A DNA stretch of 64,000 bases from Streptomyces sp. NBC_01381 (GCF_026340305.1 NZ_JAPEPI010000002.1:2790001-2854000), one strand, 5' to 3'. Shown: positions 8,157 through 17,379, counted from the stretch's first letter. Translations and numbers: made by a program. The notes: a model not told the origin generated them from the letters alone.

Positions 8157-9983
8157 CTAGTCTGCGTCGGGGTGAGGGGCGGCGCAGCGCGTGGCAGAGT
8201 CGCGCATGGCCGGAACCTTGGTGTAGAGCGCGTCCAGGACATCGGCGTGGTTCTGGTGGACGGCCTGCCGCTTGACCTTCAACGTCGGGGTGAGCTCACC
8301 GGTCTCTTGGGAGAAGTCGCGGCCGAGTATCGCGAACCTCTTGATCCGGGTGACCCTCGCGTACCGGCCGTTGACCTCGTCGAGCACCTGCTGGACGAGT
8401 GCGCGGACCTGCGGGTGTGTGGCGAGCGTCCCGAGATCGGCGGGGAGACCGCGGTCCCGGGCCCAGGGGAGGACGCGCTCGGCGTCCAGGGTGATGAGCG
8501 CTACGGGGTAGGGCCGCCGGTCGCCGTACATCACCGCCTGGGAGATGAAGGGCGACTGACGCAGGTCGTTCTCCAGGTTCGCCGGGGTGAGGTTCTTGCC
8601 GCCGGCGGTGATGATGATGTCCTTCTTGCGGCCGGTGATGGTGACGTACCCGTCGTCTTCCACCGCGCCGAGGTCGCCGGTGCGCAGCCACCCGTCGGTG
8701 AGCGTCTCCGCGGTGGCCTGCGGGTTGTTCCAATAGCCGGTGAAGATGTGCGGGCCGCGCAGGAGGATCTCACCGTCCTCGGCGAGGCTGACCTCGCAGC
8801 CGGGCACCGGGAGCCCGATGGTGCCGATCCTGGCGGCGTCCGGGGTGTTGAGTGTGCCGATCGACGCGGACTCGCTGAGGCCGTAGCCCTCGCACACGCG
8901 GACGCCCGCGGCGTGGAAGAACTCCAGGATCTCCGGTGCGATCGGCGCGGCACCCGAGACGGCCATGCACAGCCGTCCGCCGAACAGGGCCCGGACCGGG
9001 GCGAACAGCTGCGTCTCGGCCTGATCGAAGCCCTGGCGCAGCTCATCGGGTACCGGCAGGCCGGTGGCCTCCAGTCGGCGCACCGCCAGTCCGGTCCGCA
9101 CCGCACGGGCAAGCACGTCAGCCGGTACCTGCGCGCCGAACCGGGCGTAGACCTTCTCGTAGATGCGTGGCACCGATGGGAGGAACGTCGGGGCGATCTC
9201 CCCGCAGTCGGGCACGATCGCGGAGGCGTCCCCGCTGCAGTAGGCCACCACCCCGCCCGCGCCGGTCATGCCGAGCAGGACGACCTGGGCGAAGACGTGT
9301 GCCAGGGGCAGGAACAGGTACGCGATGTCGGCAGGGCCGACCACCCGCAGCTGCTCGGTGACCCGGCAACCGGCCATCAGGTTGCGGTGGCTGAGCACGC
9401 AGCCCTTGGGTCGGCCGGTCGTCCCGGAGGTGTAGATGATGAGAGCCGGGTCGTCGGGCCGCACGGCTTCGGTGCGCCTCCGGAGTTCGGCCGGGTCGCC
9501 GCCTCGGCCGCCGAGGCGCAGTTCGTCGAGGGTGAGCACCGCCGCGTCGGCCGGGTCGATGAGGAGGGTGTGCCGCAGCTCGGCAAGCCGGCCGCTGATC
9601 TGGTCGATCTTCGCCAGCTGGTCGGCGTTCTCGCAGATGACCGCGGTGGCACCGGAGTCGCCGAGTATCCAGGCGCACTCCTCGGGAGTGCTTGAGGGGT
9701 AGATCGGCACCACGACGGCGCCGGCCGCGGCGATCCCGAACTGCACCTGTGCGAACTCCGGGCGGGTGTCGGCGAGTACGCAGACGCGGTCCCCCGGGCC
9801 GATACCCAGACCGAGGAGCCCGAGCCCGATCTGCCGGGCGGCCTCACCCAGCTCGGCGTAGCTCAGATCCTGCCAGCCGCCGTCGCGCTTGAACCGCTGT
9901 GCCGGTGCCTCGCCGAAGCGTTCGGCGCCGGTGAAGACGAGTTCGGCGACCGTCTCGGGAAGTTTCAACTGATCGGTGTGCAT
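8157..9983 (-). CDS. Long-chain fatty acid-CoA ligase (AMP-forming)
   Basis: A 608-residue ANL-superfamily enzyme that would activate a fatty acid to acyl-CoA through an acyl-adenylate. The P-loop motif YTSGTTGRPKG is at 184-194. The A5-like stretch is CEGYGLSESASIGTLN, and later motifs TGDLG and GRKKDIIITAGGKNLTP are all present. Length and sequence match the FadD15-like group. The ATG at 9983 has GGAGG upstream. It lies 14 bases downstream of the aldehyde dehydrogenase gene, so it is very likely co-transcribed with it. In this context it would complete the series alcohol to aldehyde to acid to acyl-CoA. Confidence 0.92.
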   Translation of the reverse strand: MHTDQLKLPETVAELVFTGAERFGEAPAQRFKRDGGWQDLSYAELGEAARQIGLGLLGLGIGPGDRVCVLADTRPEFAQVQFGIAAAGAVVVPIYPSSTPEECAWILGDSGATAVICENADQLAKIDQISGRLAELRHTLLIDPADAAVLTLDELRLGGRGGDPAELRRRTEAVRPDDPALIIYTSGTTGRPKGCVLSHRNLMAGCRVTEQLRVVGPADIAYLFLPLAHVFAQVVLLGMTGAGGVVAYCSGDASAIVPDCGEIAPTFLPSVPRIYEKVYARFGAQVPADVLARAVRTGLAVRRLEATGLPVPDELRQGFDQAETQLFAPVRALFGGRLCMAVSGAAPIAPEILEFFHAAGVRVCEGYGLSESASIGTLNTPDAARIGTIGLPVPGCEVSLAEDGEILLRGPHIFTGYWNNPQATAETLTDGWLRTGDLGAVEDDGYVTITGRKKDIIITAGGKNLTPANLENDLRQSPFISQAVMYGDRRPYPVALITLDAERVLPWARDRGLPADLGTLATHPQVRALVQQVLDEVNGRYARVTRIKRFAILGRDFSQETGELTPTLKVKRQAVHQNHADVLDALYTKVPAMRDSATRCAAPHPDAD

Positions 9984-9997
9984 CCTCAATCCTCCGT

Positions 9998-11431
9998 TCA
10001 GCGCTGGATCGCCTTGGTCTCGAGGAACTCTTCGAGGCCGTATCTGCCCAGCTCGCGTCCATTGCCGGACTGCTTGTAACCACCGAACGGAGCCAGCGGG
10101 TTGAAGGCCGCCCCGTTGATGTCGACCTGGCCCGTACGGAGGCGGCGGGCCAGCCGCTGCGCCCGGTCCGGGTCGGCCGACCACACGCCGCCCGACAGGC
10201 CGTACATCGAGTCGTTGGCGATCCGGACGGCCTCGTCCTCGTCGTCACAGGGGATGATCGCAAGGACCGGGCCGAAGATCTCCTCCCGGGCGATGGTCAT
10301 GTCGGGCGTGACCTCGGAAAACACGGTCGGTCGGACGAAGTACCCTCGTTCAAAGGGCAGTTGGTCCGGGCCCCCGGCCACCAGCTTCGCCCCCTCGGCG
10401 ATGCCGGTCTCGATGTAGCGGCGTACGCAGTCCAGTTGGGCCTGAGAGACGACCGGGCCGAGGGTGGTTCTTTCGTCGAAGGGGTCACCGACGGTGTACG
10501 CGGCGGCGGTTGCCGCCGCGATCTGCTCCGCCTCGGCGAGCCTGGCCCGGGGTACGAGCATCCGGGTCAGGGCGATGCAGGTCTGGCCGGAGTTGACGAA
10601 GCACTTGCCCACGCCGTGCGCCACGGCGGTCCGCAGGTCGGCGTCGTCGAGGATGATGTTCGCCGACTTCCCGCCGAGTTCCAGGGACACCCGCTTGACC
10701 GTCCGTGAGGCGACCTCGCTCACTCGCCGCCCGGCGGCGGTGGAACCGGTGAACGACACCATGTCCACGCCGGGGTGCCCGGCGATCGCCTCGCCGACGA
10801 CCGGGCCGGTGCCGGTCACCACGTTGAACACCCCGGCAGGAAGACCGACTTGCTCGATGACCTCGGCGAGCAGATAGGCGGTCAGCGGGGCGACCTCGCT
10901 CGGCTTGAGCACCACCGTGCAGCCGGCGGCCAGCGCGGGCGCCACCTTGCCGGCGATCTGGTGCAGCGGATAGTTCCAGGGGGTGATCGCGCCCACCACG
11001 CCGATCGGCTCGCGGACGACCAGCGAGTTGCCGAGAGTTTCCTCGAACCGGTAGTCGCGCAGCAGGCCCGGCATCGAGCCGAAATCCAGTGTGGGCAGCC
11101 CGGCTTGTATCGCCCGGGCCTGTGCCAGGGGCATGCCGACCTCGTGGCAGATCAGCGCCGCGATCTCGTCGGCGCGGGCGGCCAGTTCGTCGGCGATCGC
11201 CTGCAGACAGCGGGCCCGCTCCTCGACGGGAACGGTGCTCCAGGAATCGAAGGCCCGTCGAGCCGCGGTCACCGCCCGGTCCACATCCTCGGTGGTGCCG
11301 TCGGGGATGTGGGCGATGACCTCCTCGGCGGTCGGGTCGACCACCTCGATCGTTCCCGAGCCGGTCGGCTCGACCCACTCGCCCCCGATGAAGTGCTTGT
11401 CCTGGACCTGGATTTCCGCGACGAACGCCAT
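9998..11431 (-). CDS. NAD(P)-dependent aldehyde dehydrogenase
   Basis: A 477-residue aldehyde dehydrogenase, the usual size for the family. Visible motifs are the N-terminal FIGGEWVEP, the general-base region LELGGKSANII, the catalytic cysteine in FVNSGQTC, and the late PFGGYKQSGNGRELG. It would oxidise the aldehyde made by the upstream GMC oxidase to the acid used by the acyl-CoA ligase. The ATG at 11431 has GAGGAG six bases upstream and begins at the conserved N-terminus; an in-frame ATG ten codons earlier (11461) is possible, with a weaker ribosome site. The chain length of the substrate cannot be read from the sequence. Confidence 0.9.
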   Translation of the reverse strand: MAFVAEIQVQDKHFIGGEWVEPTGSGTIEVVDPTAEEVIAHIPDGTTEDVDRAVTAARRAFDSWSTVPVEERARCLQAIADELAARADEIAALICHEVGMPLAQARAIQAGLPTLDFGSMPGLLRDYRFEETLGNSLVVREPIGVVGAITPWNYPLHQIAGKVAPALAAGCTVVLKPSEVAPLTAYLLAEVIEQVGLPAGVFNVVTGTGPVVGEAIAGHPGVDMVSFTGSTAAGRRVSEVASRTVKRVSLELGGKSANIILDDADLRTAVAHGVGKCFVNSGQTCIALTRMLVPRARLAEAEQIAAATAAAYTVGDPFDERTTLGPVVSQAQLDCVRRYIETGIAEGAKLVAGGPDQLPFERGYFVRPTVFSEVTPDMTIAREEIFGPVLAIIPCDDEDEAVRIANDSMYGLSGGVWSADPDRAQRLARRLRTGQVDINGAAFNPLAPFGGYKQSGNGRELGRYGLEEFLETKAIQR

Positions 11432-11475
11432 CTCGATCTCCTCGATCGCTCCGTGCTGCATGAAGGCCGTTTCCC

Positions 11476-13443
11476 TCAGACGAGGGCGGCCGGGCCGTCG
11501 GCGATCGCCTCGGCGGTGCGCCGGGCCAGCGCCATGATCGTGACCATCGGGTTGGTGCCGGCTGCGGTGGGGAAGGCGCTGCCGTCGCCGATCCAGACGC
11601 CGGGCGTGTCGTGCAGTTCGCCGTACGGGCCCGCCACGCTGGTCCCAGGGTCGAGGCCCATCCGGCAGCTGCCGGTCTGGTGCGCGCTGAACAGCCGCAG
11701 TCCCCCCGCCCCGAGCGGGAGCCGCCGCACCCGGCGCAGGTACTCGTCCAGGGCGTCGCCGGCCTGCCAGCGCGGTGCGCCCGCACCGAGAGTGAAGATC
11801 TCGCGCGCCCCGGCTGCCTCGTGCAGCCGGGCCTGTGCGTCGATCGCCTGGTACGAGTTGCGCAGGTCGACCTTGTCGGTCAAGGCGTAGGTCACCACCG
11901 GCTCGCCGCCGGGACCCACGATGACCCGGCCGTGGCCCCGGTCGCGGAGCAGCCCGATGGAGGTGGCGCCGTAGCGGACCTTGGTCATCAGCTGCTTGTG
12001 CTCGGCGGCGGTGGTGAACGGCAGCGCCGAGCCGATGAGCGCCGGAGCGTACTGCGCGCCCTCGATCAGGAATCCGTGCCCGGACTCGCCCTCGGCGAAC
12101 TGGTCGCACAGCCCCGCGTGCGGTGCGCCCCACCACGCCCGCTGGTCCTCGCCGTAGACGCCGAACAGCGCGGTGGACGGGTGCAGACGCAGGTAGTTGC
12201 CCACCGCCGGGCCGCCGATCCGGGAGCGGAGCAGCAGGGCGGGTGATTCCAGCGCTCCGCCGGCGACGACGACGTGGCTGGCGCGGACGGTGACATCGGC
12301 CCGGCGCCCGGACGCCGGGTCGGACCAGGTGGCCCGCACTCCGGCGGCGCGGCCCCGCTCCACAAGGACCCGGTCGGCGCGGCAGCGCACCAGCAGGTCC
12401 GCGCCGTGCTCGAAGGCGTCCTGCAGATAGGTCTTGAGCGTCCCCTGCTTCGAACCGGACTGGTCGCCGAAGCCCAGGTACGCCGCGCTCGCCGGGTCGT
12501 AGCGATCAGGATCGGCGTTGCGCACCACGGTCCTGAAGGACCAGCCGAGCCGCTCCGCACCGTCCCGCATCCGCAGCTGCGGCCCGTTCAGGTCCGAGCA
12601 CCGGTCGGTCGCGGAGCTGCGCCGCAGCACCTCGTCCAGGTGCCGGTCGAACTCGGGCCCGGCCAATCCGGCCAGGCCGAGCTTCGCCCACTCCTCGCGC
12701 ACCCACGGGTGGGTGCGCAGACAGTTCGTCCAGTTGACCGTAGTGCCGCCGCCGAGGCAGGCACCCGCCTGAATCGCCACGTTGCCGTCGGCGGTGGTCT
12801 GGGGGCCGCCGCGCCAGTACAGGTTCTGGTAGGCGGGGAGTTCGAGCTGGTTGAAGTCGGCCTCCGTGAAGTGGCCGCCTGCCTCCAGCACCACCACCTT
12901 GAGACCGCGCCGGGCGAGCTCGCCGGCGATCACGCCACCGCCCGCGCCCGAGCCGACCACGCACACGTCCGCCTCGTACGAGACCTCTTCGCGCTCCGGC
13001 ACCAGGGGCTGAATCGGCTTCGGCACCGTAGGAGGGGTGCTGATCGGGCCGGGATAGCCGAAGACGCGCCAGTTCGGGTTGTGCCCGGTCTGCGGGTCCG
13101 GTGCGCCATAAGCGAGGAAGAGAACCACACCCACCAGCCCGCTCATTCCGGCGGCGGCCTGCGAGCCGAGCATCGCCACGGTGCGCAGGATCTGCTCGCG
13201 GGAGAGCTGCGAGACGCGGGGGAAGTCTTGCGCGGCAAGACCGTCGAGCAGCTCGACCAGGCCGGCCCGCTGCTCGGTCGGCATCGCCGCGACGAACTGC
13301 TCGAGGGCCACGTCGACGCCCAGGTCGGAGGCGGTGCGCCTCCAGAAGCCGTCGGGATCGTCGGCGCGCTCGATGCGCGGCACGACGGTGTCGCACACCG
13401 CCCGCAGGACGGCCCGCTGGGACTCGGTGAGTCCAGTCGTCAT
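11476..13443 (-). CDS. GMC-family FAD-dependent oxidoreductase (long-chain alcohol oxidase-like)
   Basis: A 655-residue protein. The first 110 residues look like a gluconate 2-dehydrogenase subunit 3-type helical domain with a hydrophobic stretch (GLVGVVLFLAYG), followed by a GMC catalytic domain. The FAD-binding GSGAGGG is at 164-170 with the following LKVVVLEAGG. The C-terminal signature GSCRMG...VWIGDGSAFPTAAGTNPM is present. This fused arrangement is typical of fatty-alcohol oxidase-like GMC proteins. The ATG at 13443 follows AAGGAG at good spacing. It is the first gene of the minus-strand operon and is divergent from a TetR-type regulator. Substrate is inferred only from the neighbours: long-chain alcohols or possibly sterol-type alcohols. 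Confidence 0.85.
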   Translation of the reverse strand: MTTGLTESQRAVLRAVCDTVVPRIERADDPDGFWRRTASDLGVDVALEQFVAAMPTEQRAGLVELLDGLAAQDFPRVSQLSREQILRTVAMLGSQAAAGMSGLVGVVLFLAYGAPDPQTGHNPNWRVFGYPGPISTPPTVPKPIQPLVPEREEVSYEADVCVVGSGAGGGVIAGELARRGLKVVVLEAGGHFTEADFNQLELPAYQNLYWRGGPQTTADGNVAIQAGACLGGGTTVNWTNCLRTHPWVREEWAKLGLAGLAGPEFDRHLDEVLRRSSATDRCSDLNGPQLRMRDGAERLGWSFRTVVRNADPDRYDPASAAYLGFGDQSGSKQGTLKTYLQDAFEHGADLLVRCRADRVLVERGRAAGVRATWSDPASGRRADVTVRASHVVVAGGALESPALLLRSRIGGPAVGNYLRLHPSTALFGVYGEDQRAWWGAPHAGLCDQFAEGESGHGFLIEGAQYAPALIGSALPFTTAAEHKQLMTKVRYGATSIGLLRDRGHGRVIVGPGGEPVVTYALTDKVDLRNSYQAIDAQARLHEAAGAREIFTLGAGAPRWQAGDALDEYLRRVRRLPLGAGGLRLFSAHQTGSCRMGLDPGTSVAGPYGELHDTPGVWIGDGSAFPTAAGTNPMVTIMALARRTAEAIADGPAALV

Positions 13444-13481
13444 GTCCAGTGCTCCTTCGATCAACAGTCGCAAGGCTCTGG

Positions 13482-13520
13482 TGAAGCGTTACACAGATTG
13501 TTCCTGCATGCAACACTTCA
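13482..13520. promoter_or_regulatory. Inverted repeat in divergent control region of the alcohol-oxidation operon
   Basis: TGAAGCGTT (13482-13490) and AACACTTCA (13512-13520) are complementary at eight of nine positions and are separated by 21 bases. The centre contains GCATGC flanked by TGTT and AACA. The element lies between the GMC oxidase start and the regulator start, where an autoregulating TetR-type protein would bind. Binding is inference. Confidence 0.45.
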
Positions 13521-13581
13521 AGAAACGTCTCATCCTGAGGTGGCTGTATGATCGTCTCGGCAGCTATCGGGGAGGTCGAGT

Positions 13582-14181
13582 GTGGTGGTCGTAGCGGAGA
13601 CGCCGTTGACGCGGCATCTGGCGGCGGGCAAGGTGCCGCGCCGCAGCCCGAGGGACGCCTTCGAGTTCGCGCGTCGGCGGTATCTGGCCGGCGAGCGGGT
13701 GGACATGCAGGACCTGGCTGCCGAGCTCGGCATCAGCCGGGCCACGCTGTTCCGCTGGGTCGGCAATCGGGACCAGCTGATCGCCGAGGTCATCTGGTCC
13801 TTCACCGAGCCGGCTCTTGAGCGGGCCGCGGCCGCCGCGCCCGGCCGGGGCGGCGCCCGCATCGCCGCCATCGTCGAGACCTTCACGCGCGGGATCATCG
13901 ACGCGGACTACTTCCACACGTTCGTCTCGCGTGAGCCCGAGGCCAGTCTCAGGCTGCTGACCATGAGGGCCAGCGTCGTGCAGCGTCGTATCGTCGTGAA
14001 GATCCAGGAGCTCCTGCAGGAAGAGGTGGACCGTGGTGCCCTCGACCCGCCGATGGCCCTTCCGGACCTCGCTTACGTCATCACCCGCATCGGCGAATCG
14101 TTCGTCTACGCGGACCTGATCACCGGTGACCAGCCCGACGCGACCAAGCCGGCCGCCGCTGTCGCCGCGCTGCTGCGCTGA
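13582..14181 (+). CDS. TetR/AcrR-type regulator, QsdR family
   Basis: A 199-residue protein with an N-terminal TetR-type helix-turn-helix (VDMQDLAAELGISRATLFRWVGNRDQLIAEVIW, about residues 38-70). The remainder is all-helical ligand-binding sequence like the QsdR family. GTG at 13582 has GGAGG seven bases upstream. It is transcribed away from the alcohol-oxidation operon across a 138-base region containing an inverted repeat, so it probably represses that operon and itself, with a lipid-like inducer. The ligand is unknown. Confidence 0.85.
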   Translation: MVVVAETPLTRHLAAGKVPRRSPRDAFEFARRRYLAGERVDMQDLAAELGISRATLFRWVGNRDQLIAEVIWSFTEPALERAAAAAPGRGGARIAAIVETFTRGIIDADYFHTFVSREPEASLRLLTMRASVVQRRIVVKIQELLQEEVDRGALDPPMALPDLAYVITRIGESFVYADLITGDQPDATKPAAAVAALLR

Positions 14182-14192
14182 TTCACCTTCTC

Positions 14193-14242
14193 GCTCCTGG
14201 CCGCGCTCGCTGCGGAACGCGACTTCTGGCGGAGCCAGGAGC
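14193..14242. terminator. Possible terminator hairpin after the TetR-type regulator
   Basis: GCTCCTGGC at 14193-14201 pairs perfectly with GCCAGGAGC at 14234-14242, with a 32-base interval that itself holds a smaller GCG-rich fold. It starts 12 bases after the regulator stop. No T-tract follows. Confidence 0.35.
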
Positions 14243-14302
14243 AATCCCGCAGTCCGCCTGAACCATCAAGATCCGCGGTGGCAGTAAAGGTGGGGATCTC
14301 GT

Positions 14303-14316
14303 CATTGCGGACAATG
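14303..14316. promoter_or_regulatory. Small inverted repeat upstream of the GlxA-family regulator
   Basis: CATTG-CGGA-CAATG is a perfect five-base inverted repeat 25 bases before the start codon. It could be an operator of the regulator itself; no experimental motif is known to me for this protein. Confidence 0.3.
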
Positions 14317-14340
14317 CGCGCCTGGCGAAGAATCAAGGGC

Positions 14341-15333
14341 ATGGAGCAGCGAACGGTCCTGGTCGTCCTCTACAACGGCGTCCAGAGCCTCGACGTCACC
14401 GGACCCGTCGAGGTCTTCACCGGGGCATCCGCCTACATAGGCGCCCCCGAGCCGGCGTACCGGATCCGCACCGCCTCCCTGGACGGCGCTCCCGTCCGCA
14501 CATCGAGCGGGCTCACCCTCGTCCCGGACTCGTCCCTGGCCGAAGCCCCCGTGCCGCACACACTCCTGGCGCCGGGCGGCAACGGCAGCCGCGGCCCCGA
14601 CCCCCGCCTGATCGACTGGCTCCGCATCAATGCCCCGCGCGCACAGCGCCTCGTCTCGGTCTGCACCGGCGCGGCCCTGCTCGCCGCGGCGGGCCTCCTG
14701 GACGGCCGCCGGGTGACGACCCACTGGGCGTACAGCGACCAGCTGGCCCACGACCACCCGGCCGTCGAGGTCGACCCGGACCCGATCTTCGTGCGCGACG
14801 GCCATGTCGCGACCTCGGCGGGCGTCACCGCCGGCATCGACCTGACCCTGGCCCTCGTCGAGGAGGACCTGGGCAGGGAGGCGGCGCTCACGGTGGCGCG
14901 GCATCTGGTCGTCTTCCTGCGGCGCCCGGGCAACCAGTCGCAGTTCAGCGCCCAGCTGGCCGCGCAGACGGCTCAGCGCGAACCCCTGCGCGAGGTCCAG
15001 CAGTGGATCACCGAGCACCCCGACGGCGATCTGTGCGTCGATTCGCTCGCCGCCCGTGCCCGGCTCTCTCCCCGGCACTTCGCCCGCGCCTTCCAGACGG
15101 AGACCGGCATGACGCCGGGCAAGTACGTCGAGCGCATCCGCATCGAGCACGCGCGCCGCCTCCTGGAGGACACCTCCGACGGCATCGCCGAGGTCTCCCG
15201 CGCCTGCGGCTACGGCACCCCCGAGGCGATGCGCCGGGCCTTCATCAAGACCCTCGGCGCGGCGCCCGCCGAATACCGGCGCCGCTTCCAGCCCCCACTC
15301 ACCACCCCGGCGGCATCCGCCCCCCACGGATAG
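14341..15333 (+). CDS. GlxA family transcriptional regulator (DJ-1/PfpI domain plus AraC-type HTH)
   Basis: A 330-residue regulator. Residues 1 to about 185 form a DJ-1/PfpI (class I amidotransferase-like) domain with the nucleophile-elbow cysteine in SVCTGAALLAAAGLL. Residues of about 230-325 form an AraC-type double helix-turn-helix (LCVDSLAARARLSPRHFARAF ... ISEVSRACGYGTPEAMRRAF-like). The ATG at 14341 starts at the family N-terminus MEQRTVLVVLYNGVQSLD; the frame is open 21 codons further upstream without better support. The gene is followed seven bases later by a stand-alone PfpI protein, a common pairing in which the regulator controls its neighbour. Confidence 0.92.
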   Translation: MEQRTVLVVLYNGVQSLDVTGPVEVFTGASAYIGAPEPAYRIRTASLDGAPVRTSSGLTLVPDSSLAEAPVPHTLLAPGGNGSRGPDPRLIDWLRINAPRAQRLVSVCTGAALLAAAGLLDGRRVTTHWAYSDQLAHDHPAVEVDPDPIFVRDGHVATSAGVTAGIDLTLALVEEDLGREAALTVARHLVVFLRRPGNQSQFSAQLAAQTAQREPLREVQQWITEHPDGDLCVDSLAARARLSPRHFARAFQTETGMTPGKYVERIRIEHARRLLEDTSDGIAEVSRACGYGTPEAMRRAFIKTLGAAPAEYRRRFQPPLTTPAASAPHG

Positions 15334-15340
15334 GCCCCCC

Positions 15341-15982
15341 ATGCAGATCGCCATCGCCCTGTTCGAATGCTTCACCGCCCTGGACGCGGTCGGCCCGTAC
15401 GAGACCCTCAGTCGTATCCCCGGAGCCGATACCGTCCTTGTGGCGGAGCGGCCGGGCCCGGTGCGCAACGAGCGCGGCTCCCTCGCACTCGTGGCGGACC
15501 GGGCCTTCGCCGACGTGCCGAGCCCGGACGTCGTGGTCGTCCCCGGCGGCCCCGGCCAGAGCGAGCACATGGCGCACGAGCCGCTCCTGAGCTGGCTCCG
15601 CTCCGCCGACGCCACCAGCACCTGGACGACGTCCGTGTGCACCGGCTCCCTCCTGCTCGCCGCGGCGGGGCTGCTCAAGGACCGCCGCGCCACGTCGCAC
15701 TGGCTCGCGCTCGCGGAGCTGGAGAAGTTCGGCGCGCAGCCGACGGGGGAGCGGGTGGTGTTCGACGGCAAGTACGTCACGTCCGCCGGCGTCTCATCCG
15801 GCATCGACATGGGGCTCGCCCTCGTCGGCCGGATCGCGGGCGACGAGCAGGCCCGCACCGTGCAGCTCCTGACGGAGTACGACCCTCAGCCGCCGTACGA
15901 CGCGGGGTCCCCGGAGAAGGCGCCCGCGCACCTGGTCGAGACGTTCCGTGCCAAGAGCCGTTTCAGCCAGCCGTCCACGTGA
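15341..15982 (+). CDS. DJ-1/PfpI family protein
   Basis: A 213-residue cytoplasmic protein of the DJ-1/PfpI superfamily, isonitrile hydratase-like in general shape. It has the conserved cysteine in TSVCTGSLLLAAAGLL, a preceding VVVPGGPGQ loop, and ATSHW after the elbow. The substrate is not known. It starts seven bases after the GlxA-type regulator, so it is almost certainly in the same transcript and a likely target of that regulator. Its 3' end overlaps the 3' end of the convergent enoyl-CoA hydratase gene by 20 bases. Confidence 0.88.
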   Translation: MQIAIALFECFTALDAVGPYETLSRIPGADTVLVAERPGPVRNERGSLALVADRAFADVPSPDVVVVPGGPGQSEHMAHEPLLSWLRSADATSTWTTSVCTGSLLLAAAGLLKDRRATSHWLALAELEKFGAQPTGERVVFDGKYVTSAGVSSGIDMGLALVGRIAGDEQARTVQLLTEYDPQPPYDAGSPEKAPAHLVETFRAKSRFSQPST

Positions 15983-16709
15983 AACGCGGCTCGCGGCGCT
16001 CCAGGAAGGCGGCGACCCCTTCGGCGGTGTCGCCGCCGTCGCGTGCCTGCCCGGTCCAGTACGCGTCCCGGTCGGTGCGCCCCGCAGCGAACTCCTTCGC
16101 CGCCGCCTGCGTCAGCTGGGAGCGCGCCGCGAGGACCTTGGTGAACTCCGCGACCCGCTTGTCCAGTTCGCCGGCCGGCAGCACCTCGTCCACCAGGCCG
16201 GTGCGCAGCGCACGCTGCGCCTCGATCAACTCACCTGAGAACAGCAGATACTTGGCGGTCGCGGGCCCCACCAGGGACACCAGGCGCCGGGTGGACGACG
16301 ACGGATAGACGATCCCCAGCTTCGCCGGAGTGATCCCGAACAGGGCGCCCTCCTCCGCGAACCGCAGATCGCAGGCCGCCGCCAGCTGACTGCCGCCGCC
16401 CACGCAGTGGCCGCGCACCGCGGCGAGCGTCGGCTTGGGGAAGGCGGCGAGCGCGTCCTCGGCCCGCACCGCCAGTTCTTGCGCCTCGCCCGGCGACTGA
16501 CGCAGCGAGGAGATGTCGGCGCCCGCGCAGAAGGTCGCCCCCTCGCCGGTCAGCACGACCGCGCGCACCGCGGAATCGGCGGCGAGCCCTTCGAGCAGCG
16601 CCGGCAGCCGCCGCCACATGTCCGTGGTCATGGCGTTGCGCTTGGCCGGATGATCGATGACGACGGTGGCGACGCCGTGCGTGACGGCCTGCCTCAGCTG
16701 CGGCTCCAT
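15963..16709 (-). CDS. Enoyl-CoA hydratase/isomerase family protein
   Basis: A 248-residue crotonase-fold enzyme of normal length. It shows HPAKRNAMT near the N-terminus, the first oxyanion-hole segment in GATFCAGADISSL, and the second in VRGHCVGGGSQLAAACDLRFA. In classical hydratases two Glu residues act in catalysis; one is plausible in the LGIVYPSSST region, but I cannot confirm both. It could hydrate enoyl-CoA or isomerise another acyl-CoA. The ATG at 16709 gives the standard start. It is monocistronic and convergent with the PfpI gene. Confidence 0.88.
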   Translation of the reverse strand: MEPQLRQAVTHGVATVVIDHPAKRNAMTTDMWRRLPALLEGLAADSAVRAVVLTGEGATFCAGADISSLRQSPGEAQELAVRAEDALAAFPKPTLAAVRGHCVGGGSQLAAACDLRFAEEGALFGITPAKLGIVYPSSSTRRLVSLVGPATAKYLLFSGELIEAQRALRTGLVDEVLPAGELDKRVAEFTKVLAARSQLTQAAAKEFAAGRTDRDAYWTGQARDGGDTAEGVAAFLERREPRFTWTAG

Positions 16710-16773
16710 GCGCCGGATGCTATCCGGACCCCTCGAACGTACGATCAAGAAGGGGCGCGGAACGGAGATGCTG

Positions 16774-17379
16774 ATGGCCGCATCCAAGGGCGCGAAGACC
16801 CCCCTGGCGCAGAACGCGCGACAGCTCAGCCGCAGCTTCGGGACGCTGGCCCTGCTCGGCGTGATCCTGACGGTGGCCGGGCTCGTCGGCCTCGTCTACA
16901 CCGGTGTCGCCACACTCACCTCGATGCTCCTGTTCGGCTGGCTGCTCCTGGTCGGCGGCTGCGTCGGCCTGCTGCACGCGGTGCAGTCGCGCGGCACGGA
17001 CTTCTTCTGGGTCGGTGTCGTCGTGGCCGCGCTGAACATCGCGGCCGGCGTCGTGATCATCGCCAGGCCCGACGTGGCGGCCGCGGCGCTGACCATGTTC
17101 GCGGCGCTGCTCTTCCTGACCGGCGGTGTGTTCCGTCTCGTCGGCAGCCTGGTGGTGCGTGGCCCGCAGTTCGGCTGGACCCTCGTGCAGGGCGCCTTCG
17201 GTCTGCTGCTCGGCATCCTGGTGCTCGCCGAGTGGCCGAGCAGCAGTCAGTACGTGATCGGCTGCTTCTTCTCGCTGGCCCTGCTCTTCGACGGCCTCGG
17301 CCTGCTCGCCGCGGGCGTCGGCGGGCGCCGGATCGTCGGGATGGTCGGCGAGCGGCCGGACCCCGAACGGCGAAAGTGA
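16774..17379 (+). CDS. HdeD family membrane protein (DUF308)
   Basis: A 201-residue protein with six evenly spaced hydrophobic helices and short loops, matching the HdeD/DUF308 acid-resistance-associated family (FGTLALLGVILTVAGLVGLVY; LLFGWLLLVGGCVGLLHAVQ; RPDVAAAALTMFAALLFLTGGVFRLVGSL). The second ATG at 16774 was preferred because GGAG lies six bases before it; an ATG two codons earlier is too close to that site. The family is linked to membrane stress in enterobacteria, but its biochemical activity is not defined. It is divergent from the enoyl-CoA hydratase gene. Confidence 0.85.
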   Translation: MAASKGAKTPLAQNARQLSRSFGTLALLGVILTVAGLVGLVYTGVATLTSMLLFGWLLLVGGCVGLLHAVQSRGTDFFWVGVVVAALNIAAGVVIIARPDVAAAALTMFAALLFLTGGVFRLVGSLVVRGPQFGWTLVQGAFGLLLGILVLAEWPSSSQYVIGCFFSLALLFDGLGLLAAGVGGRRIVGMVGERPDPERRK

